From Clostridiales bacterium (lineage in GTDB: Bacteria; Bacillota; Clostridia; Oscillospirales; Acutalibacteraceae), in the NCBI GenBank assembly GCA_019416455.1, contig DXXG01000007.1, positions 62,001-126,000 on the forward strand: 64,000 bases of DNA. Reading direction: 5' to 3'. The notes beneath the pieces were generated by a model. It made no database searches. It had not been told where the DNA came from and worked only from the letters and a program-made list of their open reading frames with translations. Made by a program: the position numbers and the translations under genes. This document shows positions 49,931 through 58,333 of the stretch, in pieces (the first letter of the stretch is position 1; every line of letters begins with the position of its first letter).

Positions 49931-50803
49931 ATGAACCACACTGACACACAAAAAAGCCAAGGGGCTTTCCGCCGGAAAAACGGCCTGCGCTCCGCTCTCA
50001 CCTACCTGTTTCTCAGCGTGTGGGCCGTAGTGGTGCTGTTCCCCTTCTACTGGATGGTGCTCACCTCCTTCAAGAGCTACGGTGCCTACAACAGCGAACA
50101 CACTCCTGTGTTCTTCACCCTGTCCCCCACCCTAGAAAACTACCAGAACGCTTTCACCGCAGTGCCTTTGGGAGGCTACCTGCTGAACACGTTGATCTTC
50201 TCCGTGGCCACTACTGCCGCCATGGTGGTGGTGAGCACTTTGGCAGCCTATGCTTTTGCCCGGCTGAGGTTTCGGGGCAAAAACCTGGTGTTCGGCCTGT
50301 TCCTGTCCATGATGATGATCCCCACGGAACTGGTGGTCATCACCAACTTCGTCACCATCACTAACCTGGACCTGCGCAACAGCTTTTTAGGCCTGATCCT
50401 CCCCTCCATCACCTCGGTATTCTACATCTACCTGTTGAAAGAGAACTTCGAGCAGGTGCCGGTAGAGCTTTACAAAGCCGCAAAAGTGGACGGCACCTCC
50501 GACCTGAAATACCTGTGGAAAGTGATGATCCCCATCTGCCGGCCCACCCTGGTGACCATCACCATCTTGAAACTGATCGAGTGCTGGAACTCCTATGTGT
50601 GGCCCCGGCTCATCACTGACGATCCCGCCTACTTCCTGGTGTCCAACGGCATCCAGGAGATCCGAGAAAACGGCTTCGGCCGGGAGAACATCCCCGCCAT
50701 GATGGCCACGGTGGTGGTTATTTCCGTTCCTCTGATCCTGCTGTTTTTAGGCTTCCGGAAAAAGATCATGGAGGGCGTTTCCAGAGGAGGGACCAAAGGA
50801 TGA
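49931..50803 (+). CDS. Carbohydrate ABC importer permease, UgpE/MalG-type
   Basis: A 290-residue membrane subunit with six helices (YLFLSVWAVVVLFPFYWMVLTS first) and the EAA loop VELYKAAKVDGTSDLKYLWK. It pairs with the preceding permease to form the channel. GAGGAGGG precedes ATG 49931. The last four bases overlap the ATG of the binding-protein gene, so translation is coupled. Confidence 0.93.
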   Translation: MNHTDTQKSQGAFRRKNGLRSALTYLFLSVWAVVVLFPFYWMVLTSFKSYGAYNSEHTPVFFTLSPTLENYQNAFTAVPLGGYLLNTLIFSVATTAAMVVVSTLAAYAFARLRFRGKNLVFGLFLSMMMIPTELVVITNFVTITNLDLRNSFLGLILPSITSVFYIYLLKENFEQVPVELYKAAKVDGTSDLKYLWKVMIPICRPTLVTITILKLIECWNSYVWPRLITDDPAYFLVSNGIQEIRENGFGRENIPAMMATVVVISVPLILLFLGFRKKIMEGVSRGGTKG

Positions 50804-52419
50804 AAAAATCACGCTTATGCCTGGTCCTGCTGCTTTCCCTCTGTCTGGTGTTCCTCTCCGGATGCCACGGCAGTCAGGAGCAGACCGCGTTCTCAGTGCC
50901 GGAACAGCTGGAAGAATCCCAGGAGTATGAGATCACCTTCTGGGCGAAAAACGACACCAACATGCGCCAGACGGAGATCTACAAGCAGGCCATTGAGGAA
51001 TTCCAGGACCTGTATCCCAACATCACCGTAACTCTGCGGCTCTACACCGACTACGGCGATATCTACAACGACGTGATCACCAACATCGCCACCCAGACCA
51101 CTCCTAACGTGTGTATCACCTACCCGGACCACATCGCCACCTACATGACCGGCGACAACGTGGTGGTCCCCCTGGATCAGCTGTTCGACGATCCGGAATA
51201 CGGCCTGGGCGGCAGTCAGGTGAAGTTCGACTCCCCCACAAAAGAGGAGATCGTGCCCCAGTTTCTGGAGGAGTGCAAGCTGGGCGGCTCCTATTATGGC
51301 GTGCCCTACATGCGGTCCACCGAGGCGTGTTATGTAAACAAAGACTTTGTGGAGGCTCTGGGCTATACCCTGCCGGAGACCTTGACTTGGGATTTCATCT
51401 GGGAGGTCAGCGAGGCGGCCGCCGCCACCTTGGGAGAGGACGGCACCTATTCCCTTAACGGCCAGCAGGTGCTCATCCCCTTCATTTACAAGTCCACCGA
51501 CAACATGATGATCCAAATGCTCCGTCAGCTGGACGCGGGATATTCCACGGAGACGGGAGATATTCAGCTCTTCAACGACACCACCACGGACCTGCTGCTG
51601 GGTATCGCCGACCACACTGCTTCCGGAGCCTTCTCCACCTTCAAGATCTCCGGCTATCCCGCCAACTTCCTAAACGCTGGCCAATGCGTGTTTGCCATCG
51701 ACTCCACTGCCGGCGCCACCTGGATGGGAAGCGACGCTCCTCTGGTGGACATCGCCGAGGAGGAAATCGTGGACTTTGAGACAGTAGTCATGAAGATCCC
51801 TCAGTTCGATCCCGACAACCCCAAGATGATCTCTCAGGGCCCCTCTATCTGCATCTTCAACAAGGAGGATTCCCAGGAAGTACTGGCCTCTTGGCTGTTC
51901 ACTCAGTACCTGCTCACCGACTCGGTGCAAATGGCCTACTCCCAGACTGAGGGCTACGTGCCTGTGACCACTAAGGCTCAGCAAAACCCAGAATATCTGG
52001 ATTACCTCTCCCGGGCAGGGGAAGATAACGACACGTACTACCAGGTGAAGATCGACGCGGCAAAGCTGCTCCTGGACAACTTGGACAACACCTTCACCAC
52101 CCCGGTGTTCAACGGTTCCACCTCCCTGCGCAACGCGGCAGGACAACTCATTGAGGACGTGACCAAATCTGTGCGGCGGAACCAAACCGTAGACGAATCC
52201 ACCATCCAGCAGCTTTACACGGATACCCAGGCGCTGTATCATTTGGACTCGTCCTCTCCCTCTGGCGGGAAAGCGGATCTGGGGCCTCTGCCGAGTACAG
52301 CGGTAGCTCTGCTGGCGACGCTGGCTGGTGTGTGGGTGCTGATCCTGGTCTATCTGACAGTAAAATGGCTCCGTAGGAGACAGCGGGGAAACGCTTCTTT
52401 CCCCACCCGCCGCGGTTGA
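50800..52419 (+). CDS. Extracellular solute-binding lipoprotein with extra C-terminal membrane helix
   Basis: A 539-residue binding protein of the sugar (family 1) type. A lipoprotein signal ends at LSG-C near 24, and the mature domain shows ITFWAKNDTNMRQTEIY and GVPYMRSTEACYVN. Past residue about 480 there is an unusual tail: STAVALLATLAGVWVLILVYL, a single hydrophobic helix, then KWLRRRQRGN. The protein would therefore be fixed to the membrane at both ends, which is atypical for this family. It overlaps the upstream permease gene by four bases. Confidence 0.9.
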   Translation: MKKSRLCLVLLLSLCLVFLSGCHGSQEQTAFSVPEQLEESQEYEITFWAKNDTNMRQTEIYKQAIEEFQDLYPNITVTLRLYTDYGDIYNDVITNIATQTTPNVCITYPDHIATYMTGDNVVVPLDQLFDDPEYGLGGSQVKFDSPTKEEIVPQFLEECKLGGSYYGVPYMRSTEACYVNKDFVEALGYTLPETLTWDFIWEVSEAAAATLGEDGTYSLNGQQVLIPFIYKSTDNMMIQMLRQLDAGYSTETGDIQLFNDTTTDLLLGIADHTASGAFSTFKISGYPANFLNAGQCVFAIDSTAGATWMGSDAPLVDIAEEEIVDFETVVMKIPQFDPDNPKMISQGPSICIFNKEDSQEVLASWLFTQYLLTDSVQMAYSQTEGYVPVTTKAQQNPEYLDYLSRAGEDNDTYYQVKIDAAKLLLDNLDNTFTTPVFNGSTSLRNAAGQLIEDVTKSVRRNQTVDESTIQQLYTDTQALYHLDSSSPSGGKADLGPLPSTAVALLATLAGVWVLILVYLTVKWLRRRQRGNASFPTRRG

Positions 52420-52444
52420 CTTTTTGAAAAAATAGCGCTATAAT
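52416..52444 (+). promoter_or_regulatory. Promoter of the lipoprotein gene
   Basis: TTGACT (52416–52421) and TATAAT (52439–52444) with a 17-base spacer; it begins at the stop codon of the binding-protein gene. Confidence 0.75.
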
Positions 52445-52450
52445 ATGGCC

Positions 52451-52556
52451 GTTTGTTTTGGAACAGGCGTAAGGGGGCTCAAGCCCAGTAGGATCCCATT
52501 CCCACAGGTATTGTGAGCCCGGAATACGCCCCTACGTTATTCACAACAAAGGAGAA
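52451..52556 (+). ncRNA. Candidate structured leader RNA of the lipoprotein gene
   Basis: Nested arms GGCGTA (52466–52471) with TACGCC (52525–52530) and GGGCTCA (52475–52481) with TGAGCCC (52514–52520) enclose a loop of about 32 bases. An alternative pairing of CGTAAGGGG with CCCCTACG (52528–52535) excludes the outer stem. No terminator is visible, so any control would act on stability or translation. Class unassigned. Confidence 0.45.
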
Positions 52557-52561
52557 TCACT

Positions 52562-53416
52562 ATGCGTAAGTTCGTTTGTACCTTGCTGGCTCTCTGCTTG
52601 GCCGCTTCCATGGCCGCCTGCGCCGGCAACACCACCTCTGAAAGCTCCGCCGCTTCCGATTCCAGCGTGGCTTCCGAAAGCTCCGTTTCCGAGACTTCCA
52701 CTGTCTCCGAGACCTCTTCCGAAGAGGGTACCGCTTCCGAGGAGAGCGGCGAGGCTTCCGGTGAAGTTCTGTCCTACGACGAGTACATGGCCGCTGAGCT
52801 GGACAGCGAAGTGACCATCCAGGCTTATGTTCAGGCCAAGCAGGCTTACTACGCCGAGCAGGGAACCGCCACTGTGTACCTTCAGGACAAGGACGGCGGC
52901 TACTTCGCTTATGACATGAAGTGCTCTCAGGAAGACTACGACGCCATGACAGAAGGCACCTGCATCCAGGTAACCGGCTTCAAGAGCGAGTGGTCCGGCG
53001 AGATCGAGATCATGGACGGCCAGCTGGACAGCATCGTGGAAGGCGACACCTTCGTGGCTGAGCCTCTGGACGTGACCGCTATGCTGGGCACTGACGAGCT
53101 GGAGTCCCATCAGAACGAGAAGGTGGCCTTCAAGGGTCTGACTGTGGAAGCCAGCACCGATGCCAACGGCAACGAGGCTGCTTTCCTGTACAACTATGAC
53201 GGCTCCGGCGCTGACGGCGACGATCTGTACTTCAACGTTTCTTACAACGGCCAGACCTACACCTTCACCGTGGAGTCCTACCTGTGTGACAACACCACCG
53301 AGGTGTACAAGGCTGTCACCGCTCTGGAAGTGGGCCAGACCATCGACTGCGAGGGCTTCCTGTACTGGTATGAGGGTGTCAACCCCCACATCACTTCCGT
53401 GACTGTGGCCCAGTAA
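52562..53416 (+). CDS. Lipoprotein of unknown function with Ser/Glu-rich linker
   Basis: A 284-residue protein: a lipoprotein signal (KFVCTLLALCLAASMAA-C), a low-complexity Ser/Glu/Thr stretch (about 25–65) that would span the wall, then two beta-rich repeats. Each repeat carries strands like VTIQAYVQAKQAYY…CIQVTGFKSEW and KVAFKGLTVEAS…IDCEGFLYWYEG, suggestive of paired OB-like folds. It is very acidic, and its codons are almost uniformly the preferred C-ending ones, which suggests high expression. It has its own strong promoter after the sugar importer. No family recognised. Confidence 0.82.
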   Translation: MRKFVCTLLALCLAASMAACAGNTTSESSAASDSSVASESSVSETSTVSETSSEEGTASEESGEASGEVLSYDEYMAAELDSEVTIQAYVQAKQAYYAEQGTATVYLQDKDGGYFAYDMKCSQEDYDAMTEGTCIQVTGFKSEWSGEIEIMDGQLDSIVEGDTFVAEPLDVTAMLGTDELESHQNEKVAFKGLTVEASTDANGNEAAFLYNYDGSGADGDDLYFNVSYNGQTYTFTVESYLCDNTTEVYKAVTALEVGQTIDCEGFLYWYEGVNPHITSVTVAQ

Positions 53417-53442
53417 GCTCATAGCTGTTAAAATCGCAAAAT

Positions 53443-53495
53443 AAAACACCCCCGGTTCGGGAACGTTCCAAACGTCCTGACCGGGGGTGTTTTTT
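53443..53495. terminator. Bidirectional intrinsic terminator
   Basis: AAAACACCCCCGG and CCGGGGGTGTTTTTT arms with an inner GGAACGTTCC palindrome, between the convergent lipoprotein and GH39 genes. Confidence 0.92.
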
Positions 53496-53517
53496 ACTCT
53501 TTTTCAGAGGAAGGGGA

Positions 53518-55017
53518 TCAGCCCTTCACAGCGCGCTCGTAGGAATAGCCCACGTCGCCGCAGTGGGTCACAGGGATCAGCTCAAAATACTTGAGAGAGT
53601 TCTCGGGCAGGTCGAGGGTAAACTTCACCTCACCGTTCTCCGCCTCCAGCAGCTTGGTCTCCAGGCCGGGAACAGCGCTCTCCTGAAGGAGCTTCTTCTG
53701 AGCCTTGGAAAGATGAGCAGGTTCGCCCAGATCGTGCCAAACCTTCAAGGGGTTAGCGTGGGTCTCATCCACAGTGCGGGTGAGCAGGCACCACTGGCCC
53801 TCTCCAGGCAGAGTGAAGGTAAGGCTGGTGTCACTATGAGTCTCCTGGCCCAAATTCCAGGCCACGCCTGCTACGGTGCCGTCCTCACGGCGCACTGCCA
53901 CGGATTCCTTATTCCGCAGCAGGCACTTGCCCTGAAGCTGTTTGAAGTAGGCAAAACTCCAGAAGGTGGGCTTGGGAATGCAGCCATTGGCTACCAGGCC
54001 GAAACCGCCGTGGAAGGGAGTGAAGGGAATACCCATCTCCTCGAACACGTCGCCAAAGGTCCAGTAGGAGTAGGATTCATTCATCTCGCCCAGGTCGGCC
54101 AACAGACGGGCAATGTACGCGGCGTTCCGAGTGGTATCATGAACAGGGCTGTCAGGACGATAGGAGGTGTTGAACTCCGTGATGTGCATAGGCATGCCCT
54201 TGTACTCCGGGAAGCTGTCGATGATCTCCCGGGAACGGCGCAGCTCCTCAATACCGATCTCCGGATCACGGAGACCAGCGTAGCTGTAATGACCATCCTC
54301 AGCAGGAGTCTCAAAAGCGTACATATGACGGGTGACAAAATCAAGGGGCAAGACGTTGTCGTGGCAGAAATCCAGGAATTCCTGCATCCACTCCACGTCT
54401 CTCACGCCGCAGATGGCGGGACCGCCCACCTGGAACCGGCTGTCCACCTCTTTGATGGCTTCCAGAGTCTTTTGGAACAGACGGAAATACTCCTGCATAT
54501 CCGCGTCTTTCCAGAAACCGGGCAGGTTAGGCTCGTTCCACACCTCGATGGGCCAGGTGAGAACGTCTTCACCATACCGCTCCAGCAGGTGGCGCAGCAG
54601 AGCCTGAACCATGGCCTGCCAAGCCTCATAGGTCTTGGGAGGGGTCACGTTGCCCTTCCAGTAGAACACGGTCTGGTCGCCAGAAGCCATTTTCTTGGGC
54701 ATGAAGCCCAGCTCCAGGAAAGGACGGATACCTACTTCCAGGTAGTTGTCCATGACACGGTCCAGATAAGTGAAGTTATACTCGGGCACGATATTCCCGT
54801 TTTCATCCTTGCGCTCCTGATAGATGGCCATATCGTCGCAGAACAAACCATGGCCTCGGATGTAGGAGAAGCCGATCTGCTCCTGCACCAGCTTCAGCTG
54901 CTCAAAGTATTCCCGGTGAAGGGCCAGACCCATGCGGCCCGTGCCCACGCAGTAATCAGAGTGGTTGTAAAAGGTCTCCCCACAGGCGGGGTCCAGTTTA
55001 TACTGTTTTTCGATCAT
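53518..55017 (-). CDS. Beta-xylosidase, GH39
   Basis: A 499-residue cytosolic enzyme that releases xylose from xylo-oligosaccharides. The barrel shows the acid/base Glu in IEVWNEPNLPGFW and the nucleophile Glu in ITEFNTSYRP, with the family start FSYIRGHGLFCDDMAIY and a C-terminal beta-sandwich. GGAGG precedes ATG 55017. It lies 22 bases after the GH8 gene on the same strand, a natural pair: GH8 trims from the reducing end and GH39 from the non-reducing end. Confidence 0.94.
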   Translation of the reverse strand: MIEKQYKLDPACGETFYNHSDYCVGTGRMGLALHREYFEQLKLVQEQIGFSYIRGHGLFCDDMAIYQERKDENGNIVPEYNFTYLDRVMDNYLEVGIRPFLELGFMPKKMASGDQTVFYWKGNVTPPKTYEAWQAMVQALLRHLLERYGEDVLTWPIEVWNEPNLPGFWKDADMQEYFRLFQKTLEAIKEVDSRFQVGGPAICGVRDVEWMQEFLDFCHDNVLPLDFVTRHMYAFETPAEDGHYSYAGLRDPEIGIEELRRSREIIDSFPEYKGMPMHITEFNTSYRPDSPVHDTTRNAAYIARLLADLGEMNESYSYWTFGDVFEEMGIPFTPFHGGFGLVANGCIPKPTFWSFAYFKQLQGKCLLRNKESVAVRREDGTVAGVAWNLGQETHSDTSLTFTLPGEGQWCLLTRTVDETHANPLKVWHDLGEPAHLSKAQKKLLQESAVPGLETKLLEAENGEVKFTLDLPENSLKYFELIPVTHCGDVGYSYERAVKG

Positions 55018-55039
55018 GTCTAAATCCTCCTAAATCAAT

Positions 55040-56188
55040 TTACCAGATGCGGTAGTTCCCGCTGAGAGCCAGCAGGGCAAAAAAGTACAGGCAGTTGTCA
55101 TAGTAACGACGGTCTCCTTGGCGAAGAGGAGTCTCCCAGAACCGACGGACCCATTCCTTCACGTAAGCACCGTCGCTGGCAAGGGACGTTTCCGCCAAGG
55201 TGGCAAGCAATCCCACGGGATGGAGAGCCTTCATGTCCGGCACCGGTGTACCATCGATCAGGAACACCCCTTCAGTGGAGCCGTTCTGCTTCTCGGTGAA
55301 GAACTTCTGGATGTTGGCCGCGATGGTCCGCTGCTGAGGATCAGCGGCAAACCAGGAATAGTCCAGGCCGATATTGGCGGCAGTGCGGTAGGCGTCGCTG
55401 TAAAACCAGTCATGGCGTCCACCGAACTCGCCCGGTTTGGTCACCTGGGGCGTGCCGTCATAAGCAGCGTACTCAGCGCTCATGCCTGTCTCGGGATGGC
55501 AGGCCTTATGGAGATACTCCCGGCTGGCTCTGGCTGCCTTTTTCCAGAAAGGACGATCCTCCTCATTTGCCCACAGAGAAAACAGGTCGTAGAAGTGAGG
55601 CAGGTGGTAGGAAGGATCCGAGAAATCCCGCTCGGCAATGAACCGGATCAGCTTGTTGTCCGGGTCCCACATGGCACGTCCCGTGCCGGGTTTCTCCCCT
55701 TTGTGGACACAGTCGTGAAGCAGGTTTCGGGCCTCCTGGGAATAATTGAAGATCCCCTCCCCGTCGCCCCACCGGTGGGAAGCGAAAAACAAAGCCATGG
55801 CGAAATACTCTTCCCCGTCGGGAGCGGCGCCAAAAGCGTTCTTGGAACCGTCCACCCCACAGGACCATGCAAAGTACCCGGCGTTCTCTCCCTCAGTCAG
55901 GTACATGTTGGTCTTGGCCCACTTCCAAATGCGGTCGAACTCCTCTTTTTTGTCCATCTGCACACACATCATCATGCCGTAGGACATACCTTCCGTACGG
56001 GCGTCATGGTTGCCCGTGTCCTCCAGATAGCCCATGTCCTCCCCGGCAGTGTGGTAGAACCGCTGGTCCTCCGGGCCGTAGAAAATGGTCTGGAAAGCGT
56101 CTTCCACCTTCCGCTGGATCTCTTCCTTGGAATAACCGCACTCCTCAAAAAGACTGCGGTATTTCCCTGTGTAAAAGGCTCCTTCCAT
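55040..56188 (-). CDS. Reducing-end xylose-releasing exo-oligoxylanase, GH8 (Rex-like)
   Basis: A 382-residue (alpha/alpha)6-barrel enzyme, close to Bacillus halodurans Rex in length and motifs. The general acid Glu is in DARTEGMSYGMM and the catalytic Asp in FYSDAYRTAANIG; the region EDMGYLEDTGNHDA also matches. Rex enzymes remove xylose from the reducing end of xylo-oligosaccharides, in the cytosol here because no signal is present. AAAGGAG lies 12 bases before the ATG. Its promoter region carries a 17-bp dyad. Confidence 0.92.
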   Translation of the reverse strand: MEGAFYTGKYRSLFEECGYSKEEIQRKVEDAFQTIFYGPEDQRFYHTAGEDMGYLEDTGNHDARTEGMSYGMMMCVQMDKKEEFDRIWKWAKTNMYLTEGENAGYFAWSCGVDGSKNAFGAAPDGEEYFAMALFFASHRWGDGEGIFNYSQEARNLLHDCVHKGEKPGTGRAMWDPDNKLIRFIAERDFSDPSYHLPHFYDLFSLWANEEDRPFWKKAARASREYLHKACHPETGMSAEYAAYDGTPQVTKPGEFGGRHDWFYSDAYRTAANIGLDYSWFAADPQQRTIAANIQKFFTEKQNGSTEGVFLIDGTPVPDMKALHPVGLLATLAETSLASDGAYVKEWVRRFWETPLRQGDRRYYDNCLYFFALLALSGNYRIW

Positions 56189-56219
56189 ATTTTAAAAAAG
56201 CTCCTTTCCCCAAAGTTGT

Positions 56220-56273
56220 AAGGACAACCTGTCCTTTCCGCGAAATTATAGCACCACCCTCTCAAAACTGCAA
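56220..56273 (-). promoter_or_regulatory. Promoter and operator-like dyad of GH8–GH39
   Basis: On the minus strand TTGCAG and TATAAT (56245–56250) are 17 bases apart. Ten bases downstream lies the perfect dyad AAGGACA-ACC-TGTCCTT (56220–56236), well placed for a repressor. Confidence 0.6.
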
Positions 56274-56291
56274 GACCAAGAAAGCCCAAAA

Positions 56292-56328
56292 TAAAAAAGA
56301 GCGGGGGAATTATCTCGGTTTCCCCCGC
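56292..56328 (-). terminator. Intrinsic terminator
   Basis: GCGGGGGAA and TTCCCCCGC arms followed on the minus strand by TCTTTTTTATTTT, after the nanE-like gene. Confidence 0.87.
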
Positions 56329-56402
56329 CCTCCCGGCGTTTTTCTCTGGATATTTCGTATTCCCGGCATCACAGAACCAATTTCGTTTTCCCGGTTTTTA
56401 AG

Positions 56403-57098
56403 TCACTCCAACTGTTCCAAGGCCTGAACGAAGTTCTCTGTGATCCACTGGGGCCTGGTGATGGCGGATCCCACCACCACGCTGTACACCCCCAGTTCCA
56501 TGGCCCGGCGGGCTTTTTCAGGGGTGTTCAGATTGCCTTCGCCGATCACCGGATGGCGGGCCATCTTGACGATCTGACGGATCAACTCAAAGTCATCCCC
56601 TTCGATCTTCTGCCCTTGGCTCTCCTGAGTATAACCCACCAGAGTGGTGCCGATAAAGTCAAATCCCAAAGCGTCCGCCCGGAGCATCTCCTCCAAGGTG
56701 GAACAGTCCGCCATTAGCTTCTGCCGGGGATACTTCTCTCTCACTTTGGCGTAAAATTCCTCCAGGGTGCTGCCGTCGGGGCGAATACGGCAAGTGGCGT
56801 CCACGGCGATCACTGCGGGCTCTGCTTCCATCAATTCGTCCACTTCCCGCAGGGTCGGGGTGATCCGCACCGGGCTGCCGGGATAATCCCGCTTGATGAT
56901 GCCGATAATCGGCAGGTCTACCACCCGCTGAATCTCCCGGATATCCTCCAGGGAATTGGCCCGGATACCGCCGGCTCCCCCCTCTTTTGCCGCCAGAGCC
57001 ATCCGTCCCATAATGAAGGAGGAATGCAGCGGCTCCTCAGGAAGAGCCTGGCAGGATACGATCAGCTTGTGATAGGCCGTTTCTATGGGTAAACTCAT
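56403..57098 (-). CDS. nanE: Putative N-acylmannosamine-6-phosphate 2-epimerase (NanE family)
   Basis: A 231-residue TIM barrel that interconverts ManNAc-6-P and GlcNAc-6-P in sialic acid catabolism. Family features are IVSCQALPEEPLHSS at the start, AKEGGAGGIRANS, IIKRDYPGSPVRITPT with the catalytic Lys, DCSTLEEML, and VIGEGNLNTPEKA. ATG 57098 overlaps the stop of the SDR gene by four bases. No nanA-type lyase, nanK or sialidase is recognisable nearby. The DapA-family gene upstream is a possible lyase, so the true substrate may differ. Confidence 0.87.
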   Translation of the reverse strand: MSLPIETAYHKLIVSCQALPEEPLHSSFIMGRMALAAKEGGAGGIRANSLEDIREIQRVVDLPIIGIIKRDYPGSPVRITPTLREVDELMEAEPAVIAVDATCRIRPDGSTLEEFYAKVREKYPRQKLMADCSTLEEMLRADALGFDFIGTTLVGYTQESQGQKIEGDDFELIRQIVKMARHPVIGEGNLNTPEKARRAMELGVYSVVVGSAITRPQWITENFVQALEQLE

Positions 57099-58126
57099 TG
57101 GTGCTCCTTTCCGGTCAGTGGGGCGATCATCCCCGTTTCTTCCAGCCAACTCACAGTATCCTTCACCGTTTCTGACAGATTTCTGGGTTGATAACCCAGT
57201 TCCAACGTAGCTTTATGATGGGAGAACTGAGCATTGGCCCGCAGGGTATACAGAGAGTACGAAGTGTACAAAGGTGGCTGACGCAGTGCCGCGTAATAGA
57301 GTTCTGACAGGGGCGCGGTGGCCCTTGCCAGCCACATGGGCAGCACCACTTTTATTCTTTTCCGCCGCGCCGCTTGGCTGATCAGATCCAGCAGCTCCCG
57401 GATCTCCACCCACCGGTTGGACAGGACATAGGATTCTCCCGACCTGCCCCGATGGCACGCTTCCAAGATGCCCTGAGCCACGTCACGCACGTCCACGAAA
57501 TCGTAGCCCCCCTTGACGCTGGCCCGCAGACGGCCGCTGCAAAGATCCAGGAACAGCTGGGTCAAATGGCTGCCGCTGTAATCGTAGGGGCCGATCATCC
57601 CCGACGGCTGGACGATACAGGCGTTCAAATTCCTGTGCCACACGGCTTCCAGAACCAGCTGGGCCGCCTGAGCTTTTGTCTTGGCGTAATGTCCCTCCAC
57701 CCGGTCAGGGTGGAACCAACGAACCTCCCGAAGAGTCTGGCCTTTGGGCTTTTCCGGGATAGCATGGACACTGTTCACATAGATCAGCTTTCCGCCCACG
57801 GCCAACGTTTTATCCACCACATGTTTGGTGCCTTCCACGTTGACCTGATACAGTTTAGGATCTCTCTTAGATTTGATAGAGACCACCGCCGCGCAGTGGA
57901 TCACATAGACTTGGACGTCCTCCGGGACCTGGAATAGTTCTTCCAGAGTCTCCTCCTGAGTCACGTCCCCATAATAGATCTGGCAGGGAAGCCCTTCCAG
58001 TCCGGGGCTTTGATCCCCCGGTAAAACAAGGGCACGCACTTGGTTTTCCGGATCCTGGGTCAGCAGGCGCACCAGGTTGTTGCCTAAAAACCCGCTGGCT
58101 CCCGTTACAATATAGACGTTCTTCAC
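57095..58126 (-). CDS. NAD-dependent epimerase/dehydratase (extended SDR)
   Basis: A 343-residue oxidoreductase with an N-terminal NAD-binding fold (YIVTGASGFLGNNLVRLL), the active-site Tyr-x-x-x-Lys in GHYAKTKAQ and the PSGMIGPYDYSG substrate segment. It resembles the 3-beta-HSD/dihydroflavonol-reductase branch of extended SDRs, which act on sugar nucleotides or small carbonyls. GTG 58126 follows AAAGGAGG. It is coupled to the nanE-like gene by a four-base overlap, so it may prepare or modify an amino sugar. Substrate not identifiable. Confidence 0.83.
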   Translation of the reverse strand: MKNVYIVTGASGFLGNNLVRLLTQDPENQVRALVLPGDQSPGLEGLPCQIYYGDVTQEETLEELFQVPEDVQVYVIHCAAVVSIKSKRDPKLYQVNVEGTKHVVDKTLAVGGKLIYVNSVHAIPEKPKGQTLREVRWFHPDRVEGHYAKTKAQAAQLVLEAVWHRNLNACIVQPSGMIGPYDYSGSHLTQLFLDLCSGRLRASVKGGYDFVDVRDVAQGILEACHRGRSGESYVLSNRWVEIRELLDLISQAARRKRIKVVLPMWLARATAPLSELYYAALRQPPLYTSYSLYTLRANAQFSHHKATLELGYQPRNLSETVKDTVSWLEETGMIAPLTGKEHQ

Positions 58127-58247
58127 ACCCGCCGCCTCCTTTTCACAGGGTATTGTTCCGCGTCTCACAGACGTTAATCTCTCTTTCAGTTTTATGGTAA
58201 CACTTTTTCCTCCCATGGACAACCCCACCCCCAAAAGGTTTCCACAT

Positions 58248-58276
58248 AAAAAAGAACTGCCGTGGAAAACGGCAGT
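58248..58276 (-). terminator. Intrinsic terminator
   Basis: ACTGCCGT and ACGGCAGT arms with loop TTTCC and a minus-strand TTCTTTTTT tail, closing the dehydratase–aldolase operon. Confidence 0.85.
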
Positions 58277-58333
58277 CCTCTATGTTGCTGCAAATTTGGA
58301 AAGTGGTAAAACTCTCAGGATAACCGGAAACGT

